64,000 nucleotides of DNA from Vibrio litoralis DSM 17657 (GTDB lineage: Bacteria; Pseudomonadota; Gammaproteobacteria; Enterobacterales; Vibrionaceae). The DNA lies in the NCBI RefSeq assembly GCF_000426765.1, contig NZ_AUFZ01000023.1, forward strand, positions 1 to 64,000. The letters are read 5' to 3'. The position numbers and the translations under genes were made by a program. The notes below the pieces were generated by a model, which saw nothing but the letters and a program-made list of their open reading frames with translations, was not told where the DNA came from and made no database searches. The first letter of the stretch is position 1, and every line of letters begins with the position of its first letter. Shown one piece after another: positions 36,680-44,651 of the stretch.

Positions 36680-37204
36680 ATGAAAAAGATCATCGATTAC
36701 CTCAAGCTCGCAGTGCTGATATTGGGTGTGCTAATCGGGGTGCAAATTCCCGGTTTTGTTAGTCAATATGGGCAGAATTTAGATGCAAGGGTGGATGAGT
36801 CCTCTCAAGGTTTATCGCAGTTTCAGCAAGACGCCGATCAATATTTTAACGGCAGCTTAGATAAACTACTCAAACATTACGCTCGTAATCAAGATCCGGT
36901 GATTGTTTCTGGTGGACAAAGCATTAAAGCTCTTGTTGCCAGAAATCAAATACTCACTCAAGCACAAAGCGATTTTCACCAGTCACTCTATAGCCCTTAC
37001 TTACAGGTTTTCGTTAGCCCTATTTCCGAGATCCGCCAAGATGTTTGGAATCATTATGAATACAAAGTCATTCTCAATGCAGAAGCGATCAGTATTGGCG
37101 CAATATTTGGGCTAATGGTTTTAGCTCTATCTGAGTTTGTACTATTTATCTTACTTTCACTGTTAAAAAGCCTGTTTGGTCAGCCGAATAAATCACTTAG
37201 ATGA
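36680..37204 (+). CDS. DUF2937-family membrane protein
   Basis: A 174-residue protein with one hydrophobic span at the N-terminus (about 8-28) and another near the C-terminus (about 134-162). Between them is a soluble segment of about 100 residues with helices that contain FQQDADQYFNGSLDKLLKHY. This layout and the start MKKIIDYLKLAVLILGVLIG fit DUF2937. The function is unknown. It may be co-transcribed with the acetyltransferase. Confidence 0.75.
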   Translation: MKKIIDYLKLAVLILGVLIGVQIPGFVSQYGQNLDARVDESSQGLSQFQQDADQYFNGSLDKLLKHYARNQDPVIVSGGQSIKALVARNQILTQAQSDFHQSLYSPYLQVFVSPISEIRQDVWNHYEYKVILNAEAISIGAIFGLMVLALSEFVLFILLSLLKSLFGQPNKSLR

Positions 37205-37218
37205 GTTGAATGGCGATC

Positions 37219-37247
37219 TTATTCGCCTCATGTTGTGAGGCGAATAG
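37219..37247 (+). terminator. Hairpin past the DUF2937 gene
   Basis: ATTCGCCTCA at 37221-37230 pairs with TGAGGCGAAT at 37236-37245 around five bases. It lies just past the stop. The T-run is weak, so termination is probable rather than certain. Confidence 0.6.
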
Positions 37248-37374
37248 TTAAACTGCTCACCGTGATATAACCATTTGTTATACCTAGCGTACTTAAATCA
37301 TTATGTTTTCTGCTTCGGTTAAGGTAGTCTCTTTATAGAAGTCTATACGGCTATTTTCATTTAAAGGGATATTT

Positions 37375-38184
37375 ATGACAATTAAGAAAACCATTACCAA
37401 GCTAGCACTACTTTTTCCTTTGGCATTAGGGTTAACCGCTTGCGGACAAGAAGAAAAAACCGAAGTGATTCGAGTCGGCGCAACCGTTGGGCCACATGCC
37501 CAAGTGGTTGAAGCTGTTGCAGAAGAAGCGGCTAAACATGGGCTGAAAGTAGAGGTGGTGACCTTTTCTGATTACATCACACCGGATGCCGCGCTAGTCG
37601 ATGGCAGCATTGATTTAAACAGTTATCAGCACCAACCTTTTTTGAATAACTTTAATGATAACAACAGCAAGGCGCATTTAGTTTCAATCGGTCGATCTAT
37701 TCTGATGCGTATGGGCGTGTATTCCGATAAGTATCAAAACTTGGCTGATTTACCGCAAAATGCCACCATTACTATTCCTAATGATCCTACCAATAGTGGC
37801 CGTGCTTTATTGTTACTAGCAGAAGCGAAGCTTATTACGCTAAAACCGGGTTTAGGCTCGAAAGCGACAGTGTTTGATATTGTCGATAACCCAAAGCAGT
37901 TTGATTTTATCGAGATGGATGCCGCGCAATTACCAAGAACGTTAACTGATGCTGATGCGTCTGTGATCACTATGAATTACGTAATGTCTGCTGGTCTAGA
38001 TCCAAAAACACAAGGCATCTACTTTGAAGCAAAAGACGCGGAATTAGCCGTTATGATCATTGCCTCACGAGAAGCAGATAAAGATAACGAAACGTATAAA
38101 AAGTTTGTCGAGATTTATCAATCACAACCGGTTCGTGACTTCATCCAAACCACTTTTAAAGGCACGATTGAGCCAGCGTTTTAA
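37375..38184 (+). CDS. MetQ/NlpA-family substrate-binding lipoprotein (orphan)
   Basis: A 269-residue lipoprotein with lipobox LTAC (Cys23). Family stretches are IRVGATVGPHAQVVEAV, DAALVDGSIDLNSYQHQPFL and TIPNDPTNSGRALLLL, which surrounds the ligand pocket. MetQ proteins bring methionine to MetNI, but neither metN nor metI is adjacent. As in E. coli NlpA, it may serve a distant transporter or bind something else. It stands between a hairpin and a bidirectional terminator, so it is transcribed alone. Confidence 0.85.
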   Translation: MTIKKTITKLALLFPLALGLTACGQEEKTEVIRVGATVGPHAQVVEAVAEEAAKHGLKVEVVTFSDYITPDAALVDGSIDLNSYQHQPFLNNFNDNNSKAHLVSIGRSILMRMGVYSDKYQNLADLPQNATITIPNDPTNSGRALLLLAEAKLITLKPGLGSKATVFDIVDNPKQFDFIEMDAAQLPRTLTDADASVITMNYVMSAGLDPKTQGIYFEAKDAELAVMIIASREADKDNETYKKFVEIYQSQPVRDFIQTTFKGTIEPAF

Positions 38185-38206
38185 TCGAGTATTTAATTTA
38201 GAATAA

Positions 38207-38246
38207 AACAAAAACGAGTACTTCAAATGAGGTGCTCGTTTTTATA
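38207..38246. terminator. Bidirectional terminator past the MetQ-like gene
   Basis: AAAACGAGTAC and GTGCTCGTTTT form a stem with one G-T pair, flanked by A and T runs. It lies between two convergent genes and may serve both. Confidence 0.85.
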
Positions 38247-38266
38247 TTTAAAGTCATTAAGATATT

Positions 38267-39316
38267 TTATTTTACTGTTAGAACAATTTTACCTACATGG
38301 CTTTTTTCTTGGAATGCTTGTTGCGCTTGATGTATTTCAGCCAAAGGAAAAGTTTTAGCGACTAATGGTTTGATGTTTCCTTGTTCAATATGATGAATAA
38401 GGTTAGCAAACACTTCAGGCTCTAGTACGGTACAACCAAAGAAGCTTAAATCTTTAAGGTAGAGTGTGCGAATATCTAAGTTCACCATAGCCCCTCCTAT
38501 TGCACCAGAAACTGCATAACGACCTTTTGGACGTAGAACATCTAAAAATTGAGGCCATTGTTCACCGGCTACTAAATCAATGACCACATCAATACTGTTT
38601 GCACCCAAATTTTCGACAAGATTAGTGTGTCTACTGACGACTTGATCGGCACCAAGTTCGAGTAATAGCGCATTTTTCTCTGGGTTTGTGATGGCGATTA
38701 CCGTTGCGCCACGTGCTTTTGCTAACTGAATAGCCGCCGAACCTACGCCTCCAGATGCTCCGGAAATTAATACTCGATCACCTTTAATGACTGCCGCACG
38801 AGTAAGCATATTTTCCGCGGTGGAGTATGAGCAAGGAAAGGAAGCCAATTCGATATCTGTGAGTGATGAATTTAATGAGTGGGCATGTTTTGATGAGACG
38901 ACGGTGTATTCGGCAAACCCACCATCACATTCTGATCCAAAATACCAAGGTGGATTAATTGTCTCACCATTCACATCATTGATGCAGGGTTCAATCAATA
39001 CTCGCTGGCCGATGCGAGATGAATTGACACCATTACCTACCGCAACGATTTCGCCACAGACATCTGCACCTTGAATACGTGGAAACTGGAGTGCATTGCC
39101 GCTCCAGCTTGCATCGTCACTGTCGTTGTCACCTTTGGAATACCAACCAATGCGCGTGTTAATGTCAGTATTGTTGACTCCAGCTGCTGATACACGGATC
39201 AATACTTCATTTTCTTGTGGCGTTGGTATTGTAATATCGTCGCGATATTCCAGCATTTCTGTGTCGCCATGTCCTTTGAGTAATACGGCGCTCATGGTGA
39301 TAGGTAATGTAATCAT
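38267..39316 (-). CDS. Zinc-type alcohol dehydrogenase/quinone reductase family protein
   Basis: A 349-residue MDR-superfamily oxidoreductase. The N-terminal GroES-like domain has VSAAGVNNTDINTR and GADVCGEIVAVGNGV, and the NADP-binding Rossmann motif is VLISGASGGVGSAAIQLAKA. It lacks a clear catalytic-zinc Cys-His set, so a quinone-reductase-like enzyme is likely. The start at 39316 overlaps the TetR stop as ATGA, which argues for translational coupling; the 25-residue upstream extension in the open frame is rejected. It is presumably the target of the TetR gene. Confidence 0.85.
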   Translation of the reverse strand: MITLPITMSAVLLKGHGDTEMLEYRDDITIPTPQENEVLIRVSAAGVNNTDINTRIGWYSKGDNDSDDASWSGNALQFPRIQGADVCGEIVAVGNGVNSSRIGQRVLIEPCINDVNGETINPPWYFGSECDGGFAEYTVVSSKHAHSLNSSLTDIELASFPCSYSTAENMLTRAAVIKGDRVLISGASGGVGSAAIQLAKARGATVIAITNPEKNALLLELGADQVVSRHTNLVENLGANSIDVVIDLVAGEQWPQFLDVLRPKGRYAVSGAIGGAMVNLDIRTLYLKDLSFFGCTVLEPEVFANLIHHIEQGNIKPLVAKTFPLAEIHQAQQAFQEKSHVGKIVLTVK

Positions 39317-39834
39317 GGCTGTTCTCCCGATAATAATGTTAAAACGCTGAATTGAGCTGAGTGGAGCGCATCGTCTCCGACAATCGGCCAAGCGCTTGAA
39401 AGGCCTTCATGCAATAGAAAGAGTGCGGTAGCTAAATCCTCACGTAAACTTTGCTTACCTAAAAAACACCGAACATCATCTTTATGTGCTTTGACGGTTT
39501 GCTTAATGACATCGTTATCGGGAAAAGCAGCTAACGCATTCATCGACATACAACCATGAGGAGCAAAGGTTTCCATCCACAATCTTAATTTATTAAAGAT
39601 ATGCTGCACGGAATCAATCCCTGCTTCTGGTGAGTCTTCTAACAAAAAGTTTAGGTAGCGCTGATGGCGATGCTCTAAGGCGGCAACGATCATCTCTTCT
39701 TTTGAAGGGTAGTGTTTATATAAAGTTCTTAAGCTAACACCACAGGCTGATTTCAGTTGAGCAACACTAGGCTCAGCAAAACCTAATTCGCTGAATGCTT
39801 GTTCTAAACTAGCTGCGATTTGTTCTTTTAACAT
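39313..39834 (-). CDS. TetR-family transcriptional regulator
   Basis: A 173-residue TetR protein. The HTH is PSVAQLKSACGVSLRTLYKHYPSKEEM at about 23-49, followed by a helical ligand domain with a Cys-Met-Ser cluster (HGCMSMNAL). It overlaps the downstream oxidoreductase by 4 bp. A 45-bp palindrome directly upstream is the obvious autoregulatory operator. The inducer is unknown, probably a reactive or hydrophobic small molecule. Confidence 0.88.
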   Translation of the reverse strand: MLKEQIAASLEQAFSELGFAEPSVAQLKSACGVSLRTLYKHYPSKEEMIVAALEHRHQRYLNFLLEDSPEAGIDSVQHIFNKLRLWMETFAPHGCMSMNALAAFPDNDVIKQTVKAHKDDVRCFLGKQSLREDLATALFLLHEGLSSAWPIVGDDALHSAQFSVLTLLSGEQP

Positions 39835-39870
39835 GAAATAGCCCCGGTTAGATGTGAATCGGATAAATTA

Positions 39871-39915
39871 GGTAGAATGAACGCTCTACCTTTAGGGTAG
39901 AGTGTTTGTTCTACC
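39871..39915 (-). promoter_or_regulatory. Large palindromic operator upstream of tetR
   Basis: The outer arms GGTAGAA (39871-39877) and TTCTACC (39909-39915) and the inner arms CTCTACC (39884-39890) and GGTAGAG (39896-39902) are symmetric about 39893. Four GGTAGA half-sites thus form two nested dyads 37 bp upstream of the TetR start, as expected for two dimers of the repressor. Confidence 0.8.
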
Positions 39916-40023
39916 TATGTCAAGAAAATTGATAAAATGACGAAATAGTTCACCCTACAAGTGAAACGATTTACGATAGAATAAAACCATGATTAGCCCT
40001 GAATGGACGGCATTGAATTTACT

Positions 40024-40125
40024 ATGAACATAGAACACCTAAAATTGCTTGTTCGCTTGGCATCAAGTCAAAGCATTAGCATGGCTGGTCATGAGCTAGG
40101 GTTATCTCCGGCTATGCCAAGTTAA
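40024..40125 (+). pseudogene. N-terminal stub of a LysR-family regulator
   Basis: A 33-codon frame that starts MNIEHLKLLVRLASSQSI and continues SMAGHELGLSPAMPS before a stop. This is the first helix-turn-helix half of a LysR regulator, and the family normally continues for about 260 more residues. Nothing of the rest is visible downstream, where the hydrolase-like pair begins. The stub therefore looks like a deletion remnant left at a rearrangement point. Confidence 0.65.
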
Positions 40126-40208
40126 CACCTGCACAATTTCCCACTTGGTTTTACATTACCCCCTCTTTTTTGTTAAGGTGCGCGGCATCAAATTTGTGAG
40201 AGGGATAA

Positions 40209-40982
40209 ATGAAATTACTGTATAAGCTGGATGAATGGGTATCCCTTCCCGAAAATGAACAGCAATCCGGTCTTCCTCTCTCTGGAAGTAGTCAACTTGA
40301 TGATGTATTTGTCCGCTATCAGCTGGTGGATTTAAACAAGCCGCTATTGTTTACTTTCTCTCCTTCTGGTACGGATGTGAAAGAGCGAGATCTGCATGAC
40401 AACTTCTCTCCTTGGGGCTATGAACTTGCTCAACAACATCAAGTGAATGTGATTGCTTTTCAGCACCTTGGCATCAGTAACTGGTTCCGTAGCCCTAATT
40501 TGATTTATTTCCTTGAACAACTTTCGATGTTGCTAACGCCTTTCAAGCTTCGACTAGGTTATGGCCTAAGCCGTGGTGGTTTTGCGATTGGGGCCTTTGC
40601 TAACTTGCTTAAACTGGATCATGTTTTGTTGTTCTACCCAGTCAGTACCAAAAATCAATCACTGGTGCCGTGGGATGATCGTCCTAGTACTAAGCTCGCT
40701 CAACAGTTTGATTGGCAAGGCGCTTATCATGATCGCGACCTTGGGAATGCTCAGGGTTATATCATTTATGATCCAACCAATGACATCGATAGGCTTCATG
40801 CTGAACGTTACCCAGAACTGACCCATTTTACCGTGGTAGGAATGGGGCATGGCATCCACCCGAATAACTTAGACAGACGAGATTTTTATAATCAGATGGT
40901 CGAGCAATTTATTCATCATCAGACAATAGATATTTCTCAATTTAATGAACAAGTCAAAATCCAGTTTTTAAAAGAGGACTGA
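40209..40982 (+). CDS. Alpha/beta-hydrolase-like protein, paralogue 1
   Basis: A 257-residue protein of no family I can name. The nucleophile-elbow GYGLSRGGF places Ser121 in a G-x-S-x-G context; YIIYDPTND and MGHGIHP (His214) could supply the acid and histidine of a triad. The N-terminal half has FTFSPSGTDV and QHLGISNWFRSPNL, also kept in the paralogue. It has no signal peptide, so it should be cytoplasmic. The next gene is a clear tandem duplicate with the same Ser position. A strong AGAGGG ribosome site precedes it. The reaction is unknown; esterase, lipase or thioesterase activity is possible. Confidence 0.7.
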   Translation: MKLLYKLDEWVSLPENEQQSGLPLSGSSQLDDVFVRYQLVDLNKPLLFTFSPSGTDVKERDLHDNFSPWGYELAQQHQVNVIAFQHLGISNWFRSPNLIYFLEQLSMLLTPFKLRLGYGLSRGGFAIGAFANLLKLDHVLLFYPVSTKNQSLVPWDDRPSTKLAQQFDWQGAYHDRDLGNAQGYIIYDPTNDIDRLHAERYPELTHFTVVGMGHGIHPNNLDRRDFYNQMVEQFIHHQTIDISQFNEQVKIQFLKED

Positions 40983-41069
40983 ATTTCCTTATTGCGATTA
41001 GTATTAGATGGGAAATACGACACAAATAAATTTAAAACAATTGCTTAAGGCAGTTTAGATGGAGGATAA

Positions 41070-42101
41070 ATGAAGTTACTGTATTGGTTGGATGAATGGT
41101 CTTCGCTTGATAAACAAGAGCAACAAGCGAGGCTACCAATAACAGGGGAAGACTTACTAGACGATGTTTTTGTTAAATATGAGTTTGTCGACTTAAACAA
41201 GCCACTGCTGTTCACCTTCTCGCCTGCTGGCACCAATCTACAGCAACAAGATTTACACTCAGACTTTGCACCTTGGGGTTACAACCTCGCCCAAAAGCAA
41301 AATGTGAATATCATCTCTTTTCAGCATCTAGGTAAAAGTAATTGGTTTCGTAGCCGTAATTTAATTTTCTTCCTAGAGCAATTATCTATCTTGTTAGCGC
41401 CGTTTGAGTCTCGTCTAGGTTATGGGTTAAGCCGCGGTGGTTTTGCTATCGGTGCATTCGCAAAATTGTTGCAACTGGATCAAGTGTTGTTGTTTCATCC
41501 TGTCAGTACCAAAAATAAAGATCTCGTGCCTTGGGATGATAGAAGCAGTACCGACCTCGCCCAACAATTTGATTGGCAAGGGGACTACCACGATTTAGAT
41601 CTTGGTGATGCACAAGGTTACATCATTTATGATCCAACCAATAAAATTGACCGCCTACACGCCAAGCGTTACCCACAACTGACGCATTTAAGAGTATTCG
41701 GTATGGGTCACGGCACCCACGCTACTTACCTAAATAAGTTTGGCTTTTATAAGCAAGTTGCGGTGGATTTTATTCGCTACCAACAGATCGATATTGCCCA
41801 ATTTCGCCATCAAACCAAAACACTACGCCTAAAAGAGGACTACTACGATTGCCTCAATAAAGCCAATGCAAACTCTGCCCATCGTCTAGGTTTATTGAGC
41901 ACCGCGCATAATGTGTTAATTGATGAGAAAAAAGCGCATGTCAAAGAACATAAGAAGACCATTGATATTCAACCACTGATAGAGATTGCGACTAAGCATC
42001 AGCAAGACAACCCACATGATGCGTTAAAGCTTTTAGAAGTCGCTAAGAAGATCGCACCAGATAATTTGTTGGTTGAGCATAAGTTGCAGCAGTTGTCTTA
42101 A
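41070..42101 (+). CDS. Alpha/beta-hydrolase-like protein, paralogue 2, with C-terminal extension
   Basis: A 343-residue tandem paralogue of the preceding protein. Residues 1-257 align without a gap, including GYGLSRGGF with Ser121, YIIYDPTN and MGHGTH. An additional tail of about 85 residues is helical and ends DALKLLEVAKKIAPDNLLVEHKL, which resembles a TPR-like repeat and may bind a partner. The two genes are 87 bp apart on the same strand, each with its own GAGG-type ribosome site, and share the terminator after this gene. Sequence kept at the putative triad of both copies suggests both are active; the added tail suggests division of labour. Confidence 0.7.
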   Translation: MKLLYWLDEWSSLDKQEQQARLPITGEDLLDDVFVKYEFVDLNKPLLFTFSPAGTNLQQQDLHSDFAPWGYNLAQKQNVNIISFQHLGKSNWFRSRNLIFFLEQLSILLAPFESRLGYGLSRGGFAIGAFAKLLQLDQVLLFHPVSTKNKDLVPWDDRSSTDLAQQFDWQGDYHDLDLGDAQGYIIYDPTNKIDRLHAKRYPQLTHLRVFGMGHGTHATYLNKFGFYKQVAVDFIRYQQIDIAQFRHQTKTLRLKEDYYDCLNKANANSAHRLGLLSTAHNVLIDEKKAHVKEHKKTIDIQPLIEIATKHQQDNPHDALKLLEVAKKIAPDNLLVEHKLQQLS

Positions 42102-42155
42102 ATTGGCTATATGGAGAGTCCCTTCTCTAGAGTAATTTACAATACAAACCCCAAC

Positions 42156-42190
42156 AAAAAAGCGAGCACTTCACAGTACTCGCTTTTCTC
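42156..42190 (+). terminator. Terminator past the hydrolase pair
   Basis: AAAAGCGAG at 42158-42166 pairs with CTCGCTTTT at 42179-42187, followed by TCTC. It lies about 55 bp past the second paralogue. Confidence 0.75.
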
Positions 42191-42385
42191 ATTTCAGATT
42201 TTTTAGGTGACTCATTTAGGGGGGCTTTCGTGACCGATACTGATCAGGAACATATGCATCACCAACGATAGTTGAGGGAAAGAGTTTGTATAATAAGTAT
42301 ATGCATTTATTTAGGTTTAAGTCGCAAATAGTATATTTCATACATAGTAGACTCAGTATTCTTACATTAAAAAATAGAGGTAATA

Positions 42386-43312
42386 ATGCCAGGTGCTTTT
42401 GCTCACATCGCAGCAGTAAACGTGGCCTCTGCAAACAATGCTTTGCGCCATTTAAATATGCCCCGAAATGCTAAAAAGGCCTTAGCCCAAAATAAAAAGT
42501 ACTTAGAGCTCGGTTGTGTAAGCCCTGACTACCCTTATTTAGCCATTATGGACTCTGCACAAAATAAGTGGGCAGATGAAATGCACTACAACGACGTTGG
42601 CAAGTTGATAGATGCTCTAGTTGCTCAAGTAAAGTCTGTAGATAGCGAACACCTAGAAAAAGCCTTTGCTTGGCTATGTGGTTTTGTTGCACATGTAGCT
42701 GCTGATATTACTATTCATCCAGTCGTTGAAATGAAAGTTGGGCCTTATGCCGAAAATGCAAAGGATCATAGGGTCTGTGAAATGAATCAGGATGCCTATA
42801 TCTGGACCTCCAGAATGCAGCTTGGCGATATTGGTTTCGCTGATCGAATAAAGGAAAATATTGGAAGCTGTGTAGATAGTAATGATGATGATTTGATAGA
42901 TCCGATTATTCAAAATATTTGGAATAATGCCCTCTCAGTCGTTTATCCTGTTTATGAAGAAGAGTGCCAGCCAGACATTAATGCATGGCATAGCGGTTTC
43001 CAATTGGTTGTAGATAATGCTGAAGAGTCACATCGCTTATTTCCTTGGGCAAGGCATGTTGCATCAAATCAAGGGCTAACATATCCACTTCAAAATGAGG
43101 TGAATACTGTATTTATTCAAAATCTAGAAACACCACATGGTCTTAAGCATTATGACGAGATTTTTGATAAAGCAATTGAAACTATCCAATTGTTCTGGGA
43201 ACAAACTGCAAGTTCTGTCTATGAAAATCAGTCAACAGGCTTTTTCAAGAATTGGAATTTAGATACAGGCCGTTGTGAACGCGGATTGCTTACTGCTTGG
43301 GGAAACCAATGA
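42386..43312 (+). CDS. Zinc-dependent phospholipase C-like protein
   Basis: A 308-residue protein resembling the Zn_dep_PLPC family (PF00882). It starts MPGAFAHIAAVN with an early His, then has MHYNDVGKLIDAL, GFVAHVAADITIHPVVEMKVG with two spaced histidines, and acidic residues that could complete a multi-zinc site. No signal peptide is visible, unlike secreted bacterial PLCs, so an intracellular role is possible. The stop codon overlaps the start of the next gene, a small lipoprotein, as ATGA. The promoter region shows AGAGGTAATA as ribosome site. Confidence 0.75.
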   Translation: MPGAFAHIAAVNVASANNALRHLNMPRNAKKALAQNKKYLELGCVSPDYPYLAIMDSAQNKWADEMHYNDVGKLIDALVAQVKSVDSEHLEKAFAWLCGFVAHVAADITIHPVVEMKVGPYAENAKDHRVCEMNQDAYIWTSRMQLGDIGFADRIKENIGSCVDSNDDDLIDPIIQNIWNNALSVVYPVYEEECQPDINAWHSGFQLVVDNAEESHRLFPWARHVASNQGLTYPLQNEVNTVFIQNLETPHGLKHYDEIFDKAIETIQLFWEQTASSVYENQSTGFFKNWNLDTGRCERGLLTAWGNQ

Positions 43313-43737
43313 GATTATTTACCACTATAGCGTTTATACTAACGTTGACCTCGTGCGTGACTCATGCAAGATACTCAGAAGAAGTAATGTATGATATAGC
43401 TTCTATTTTAAAGGATGCTACCCAAGCTATTGATGGTGAACTAAAGTTTGGTGATACCATAGGTCTAACTAGCGAAGAGATCATAGAAAATGCGACCTCT
43501 TCAAACTCCGAGAAACTAGCTAAACTCCCAGAACTGGCGAAACAGGCGAACATTTCTGATTATCGAATTATTTCAGAATTCCAAGATGATAATGCAGTAA
43601 TGCTGATATGTGATGGCAACATCGCACTAATGGAGGATGTCGGTTGTAACGCTGCATTTGACAAAATTTACTGGAACTCCCCACAGCCAAACACCTGTAA
43701 AATCAAACTTAATGCAGCCGCAATTTGCTCCAACTAA
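43309..43737 (+). CDS. Small lipoprotein coupled to the phospholipase-like gene
   Basis: A 142-residue lipoprotein with signal MRLFTTIAFILTLTSC and lipobox LTSC (Cys16). The mature part is helical at first, with three further cysteines near the C-terminus (LICDG, VGCNAAF, NTCKIK and AAICSN region), likely disulfide-bonded in the periplasm. I start it at 43309 because the ATG overlaps the upstream stop by 4 bp; the frame from 43297 would extend into the partner gene. I do not recognise the family. The coupling suggests a joint role with the phospholipase-like protein, perhaps as an immunity or membrane partner (inference). Confidence 0.65.
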   Translation: MRLFTTIAFILTLTSCVTHARYSEEVMYDIASILKDATQAIDGELKFGDTIGLTSEEIIENATSSNSEKLAKLPELAKQANISDYRIISEFQDDNAVMLICDGNIALMEDVGCNAAFDKIYWNSPQPNTCKIKLNAAAICSN

Positions 43738-43885
43738 TTACTGCTTAGATACATGATTTCGTTCTGTAGGGGATAAGTAAAACAGGTCATCAGATGATGA
43801 TATCACTTCTAATTAGGTGGCCAAAACCACTCTGCAACAACACTGTCAGCCTAATCATGTTTAATTATATAAACTAGGCTTTCCA

Positions 43886-44390
43886 TTATGACGCTTGATT
43901 AACGATAACCCGTAGTTTGACACCTGATATTTCATCAATATAAGCCTCAGTGGATCCTAAAACTGATAGAATATCTTTATAAATCATCTGCTTAGGAAAT
44001 GGCAGGTTGAACAATTGCTACGCCAACTCTAAATGAGGAATATCTAGCAACATTTGACAGATGGATAAGCTGCTCTAGTGTTCCTTTGTCTATACGTGAC
44101 GCCTTCTCTTGACTTAATCTAACTCGCTCTCTATCGATTAATCTGTTGATCAGAGCTTCTTTGTTAGCGAACCACTTAATACTTTTCACAGCTTGCCCTG
44201 CCACTTGATAGATATCGTCTACTCGTGCTCCAGGCTTCGCTACGCCTTTCTTTTTAGTACAATATTTGCAGTGGTATAAATCTATAATTAGCTCGGAATC
44301 ATCGTTATTTTTGATGGCTACAATATCAGCGATCTCTCCGCTACCATCGTCATCGAAAACTAGGTCGTAATTATCTTTGATTTGCTGGAT
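43886..44390 (-). pseudogene. Frameshifted C-terminal remnant of a large helicase-like protein
   Basis: Read on the minus strand, the frame gives DDDGSGEIADIVAIKN, then LIIDLYHCKYCTKKKG, PGARVDDIYQVAGQAVKSIK and later VGVAIVQPAIS before a stop at 43992. In the +1 frame the text goes on as KQMIYKDILSVLGSTEAYID and EISGVKLRVIVNQAS to a stop at 43886. One extra C in the TTTCCTAAG stretch explains the break. The pattern recalls the C-terminal end of large DEAD/DEAH-type helicase proteins, some linked to phage defence. I am moderately sure of the relic status and less sure of the family. The 5' part is missing and stops at the inverted repeat that follows. Confidence 0.6.
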
Positions 44391-44420
44391 TGTAGTGGAT
44401 AGGTGAAATTGACCACTACA
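44391..44420. repeat. Short inverted repeat at the pseudogene break
   Basis: TGTAGTGG at 44391-44398 and CCACTACA at 44413-44420 are perfect inverse copies with TG...CA ends, around AT plus GGTGAAATTGA. It lies exactly where the recognisable helicase-like frame begins. It could be abutted ends of a lost IS3-type insertion sequence, or just a hairpin. Confidence 0.45.
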
Positions 44421-44569
44421 TTAGAGGTTTTGCTATACCCCAAACAATCCGCAATTTGCTAAATTAGTAAACACGGTAACTCTGAATTGTCCAAAGATGA
44501 GTTTTAATTCCGACGCATAAGAGTTTGCTCTGTTTCATCGATGTCTTTCATTTTCAATTCGATCTAAAA

Positions 44570-44600
44570 GAAAAAGCGAACCATCCGGTTCGCTTTTCTT
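44570..44600 (-). terminator. Terminator of gcvP
   Basis: AAAAGCGAACC at 44572-44582 pairs with GGTTCGCTTTT at 44587-44597 around four bases; the minus strand then reads TTTTTCTTTT. It lies about 55 bp past the gcvP stop. Confidence 0.92.
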
Positions 44601-44651
44601 TTGTAAAGTTTAAGTCACAAACTTAATTGTGATGTGACATTTTTATAAACC

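Larger units (their letters stand above)
39835..40208. other. Region between tetR and the hydrolase pair
   Basis: This 374-bp stretch holds the TetR-type operator at 39871-39915, a LysR gene stub at 40024-40125, and the promoter and GAGGGATAA ribosome site of the first hydrolase-like gene. Confidence 0.7.
43738..44651. other. Gene-poor region with a helicase relic and an inverted repeat
   Basis: About 900 bp without an intact gene. It contains the pseudogene at 43886-44390, an 8-bp inverted repeat with TG...CA ends at 44391-44420, about 150 bp of unassigned sequence, and the gcvP terminator at 44572-44597. Confidence 0.7.

Noticed and set aside
36162..37204. Acetyltransferase plus DUF2937 pair as a toxin-antitoxin module
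   Set aside because: TacT-like toxins are paired with RHH antitoxins. DUF2937 is a two-span membrane protein, and nothing else supports the idea.
37375..38184. Naming the lipoprotein metQ and assuming a methionine importer
   Set aside because: No metN or metI lies nearby and no SAM-related leader is seen. An NlpA-like orphan role is equally possible, so I left the symbol empty.
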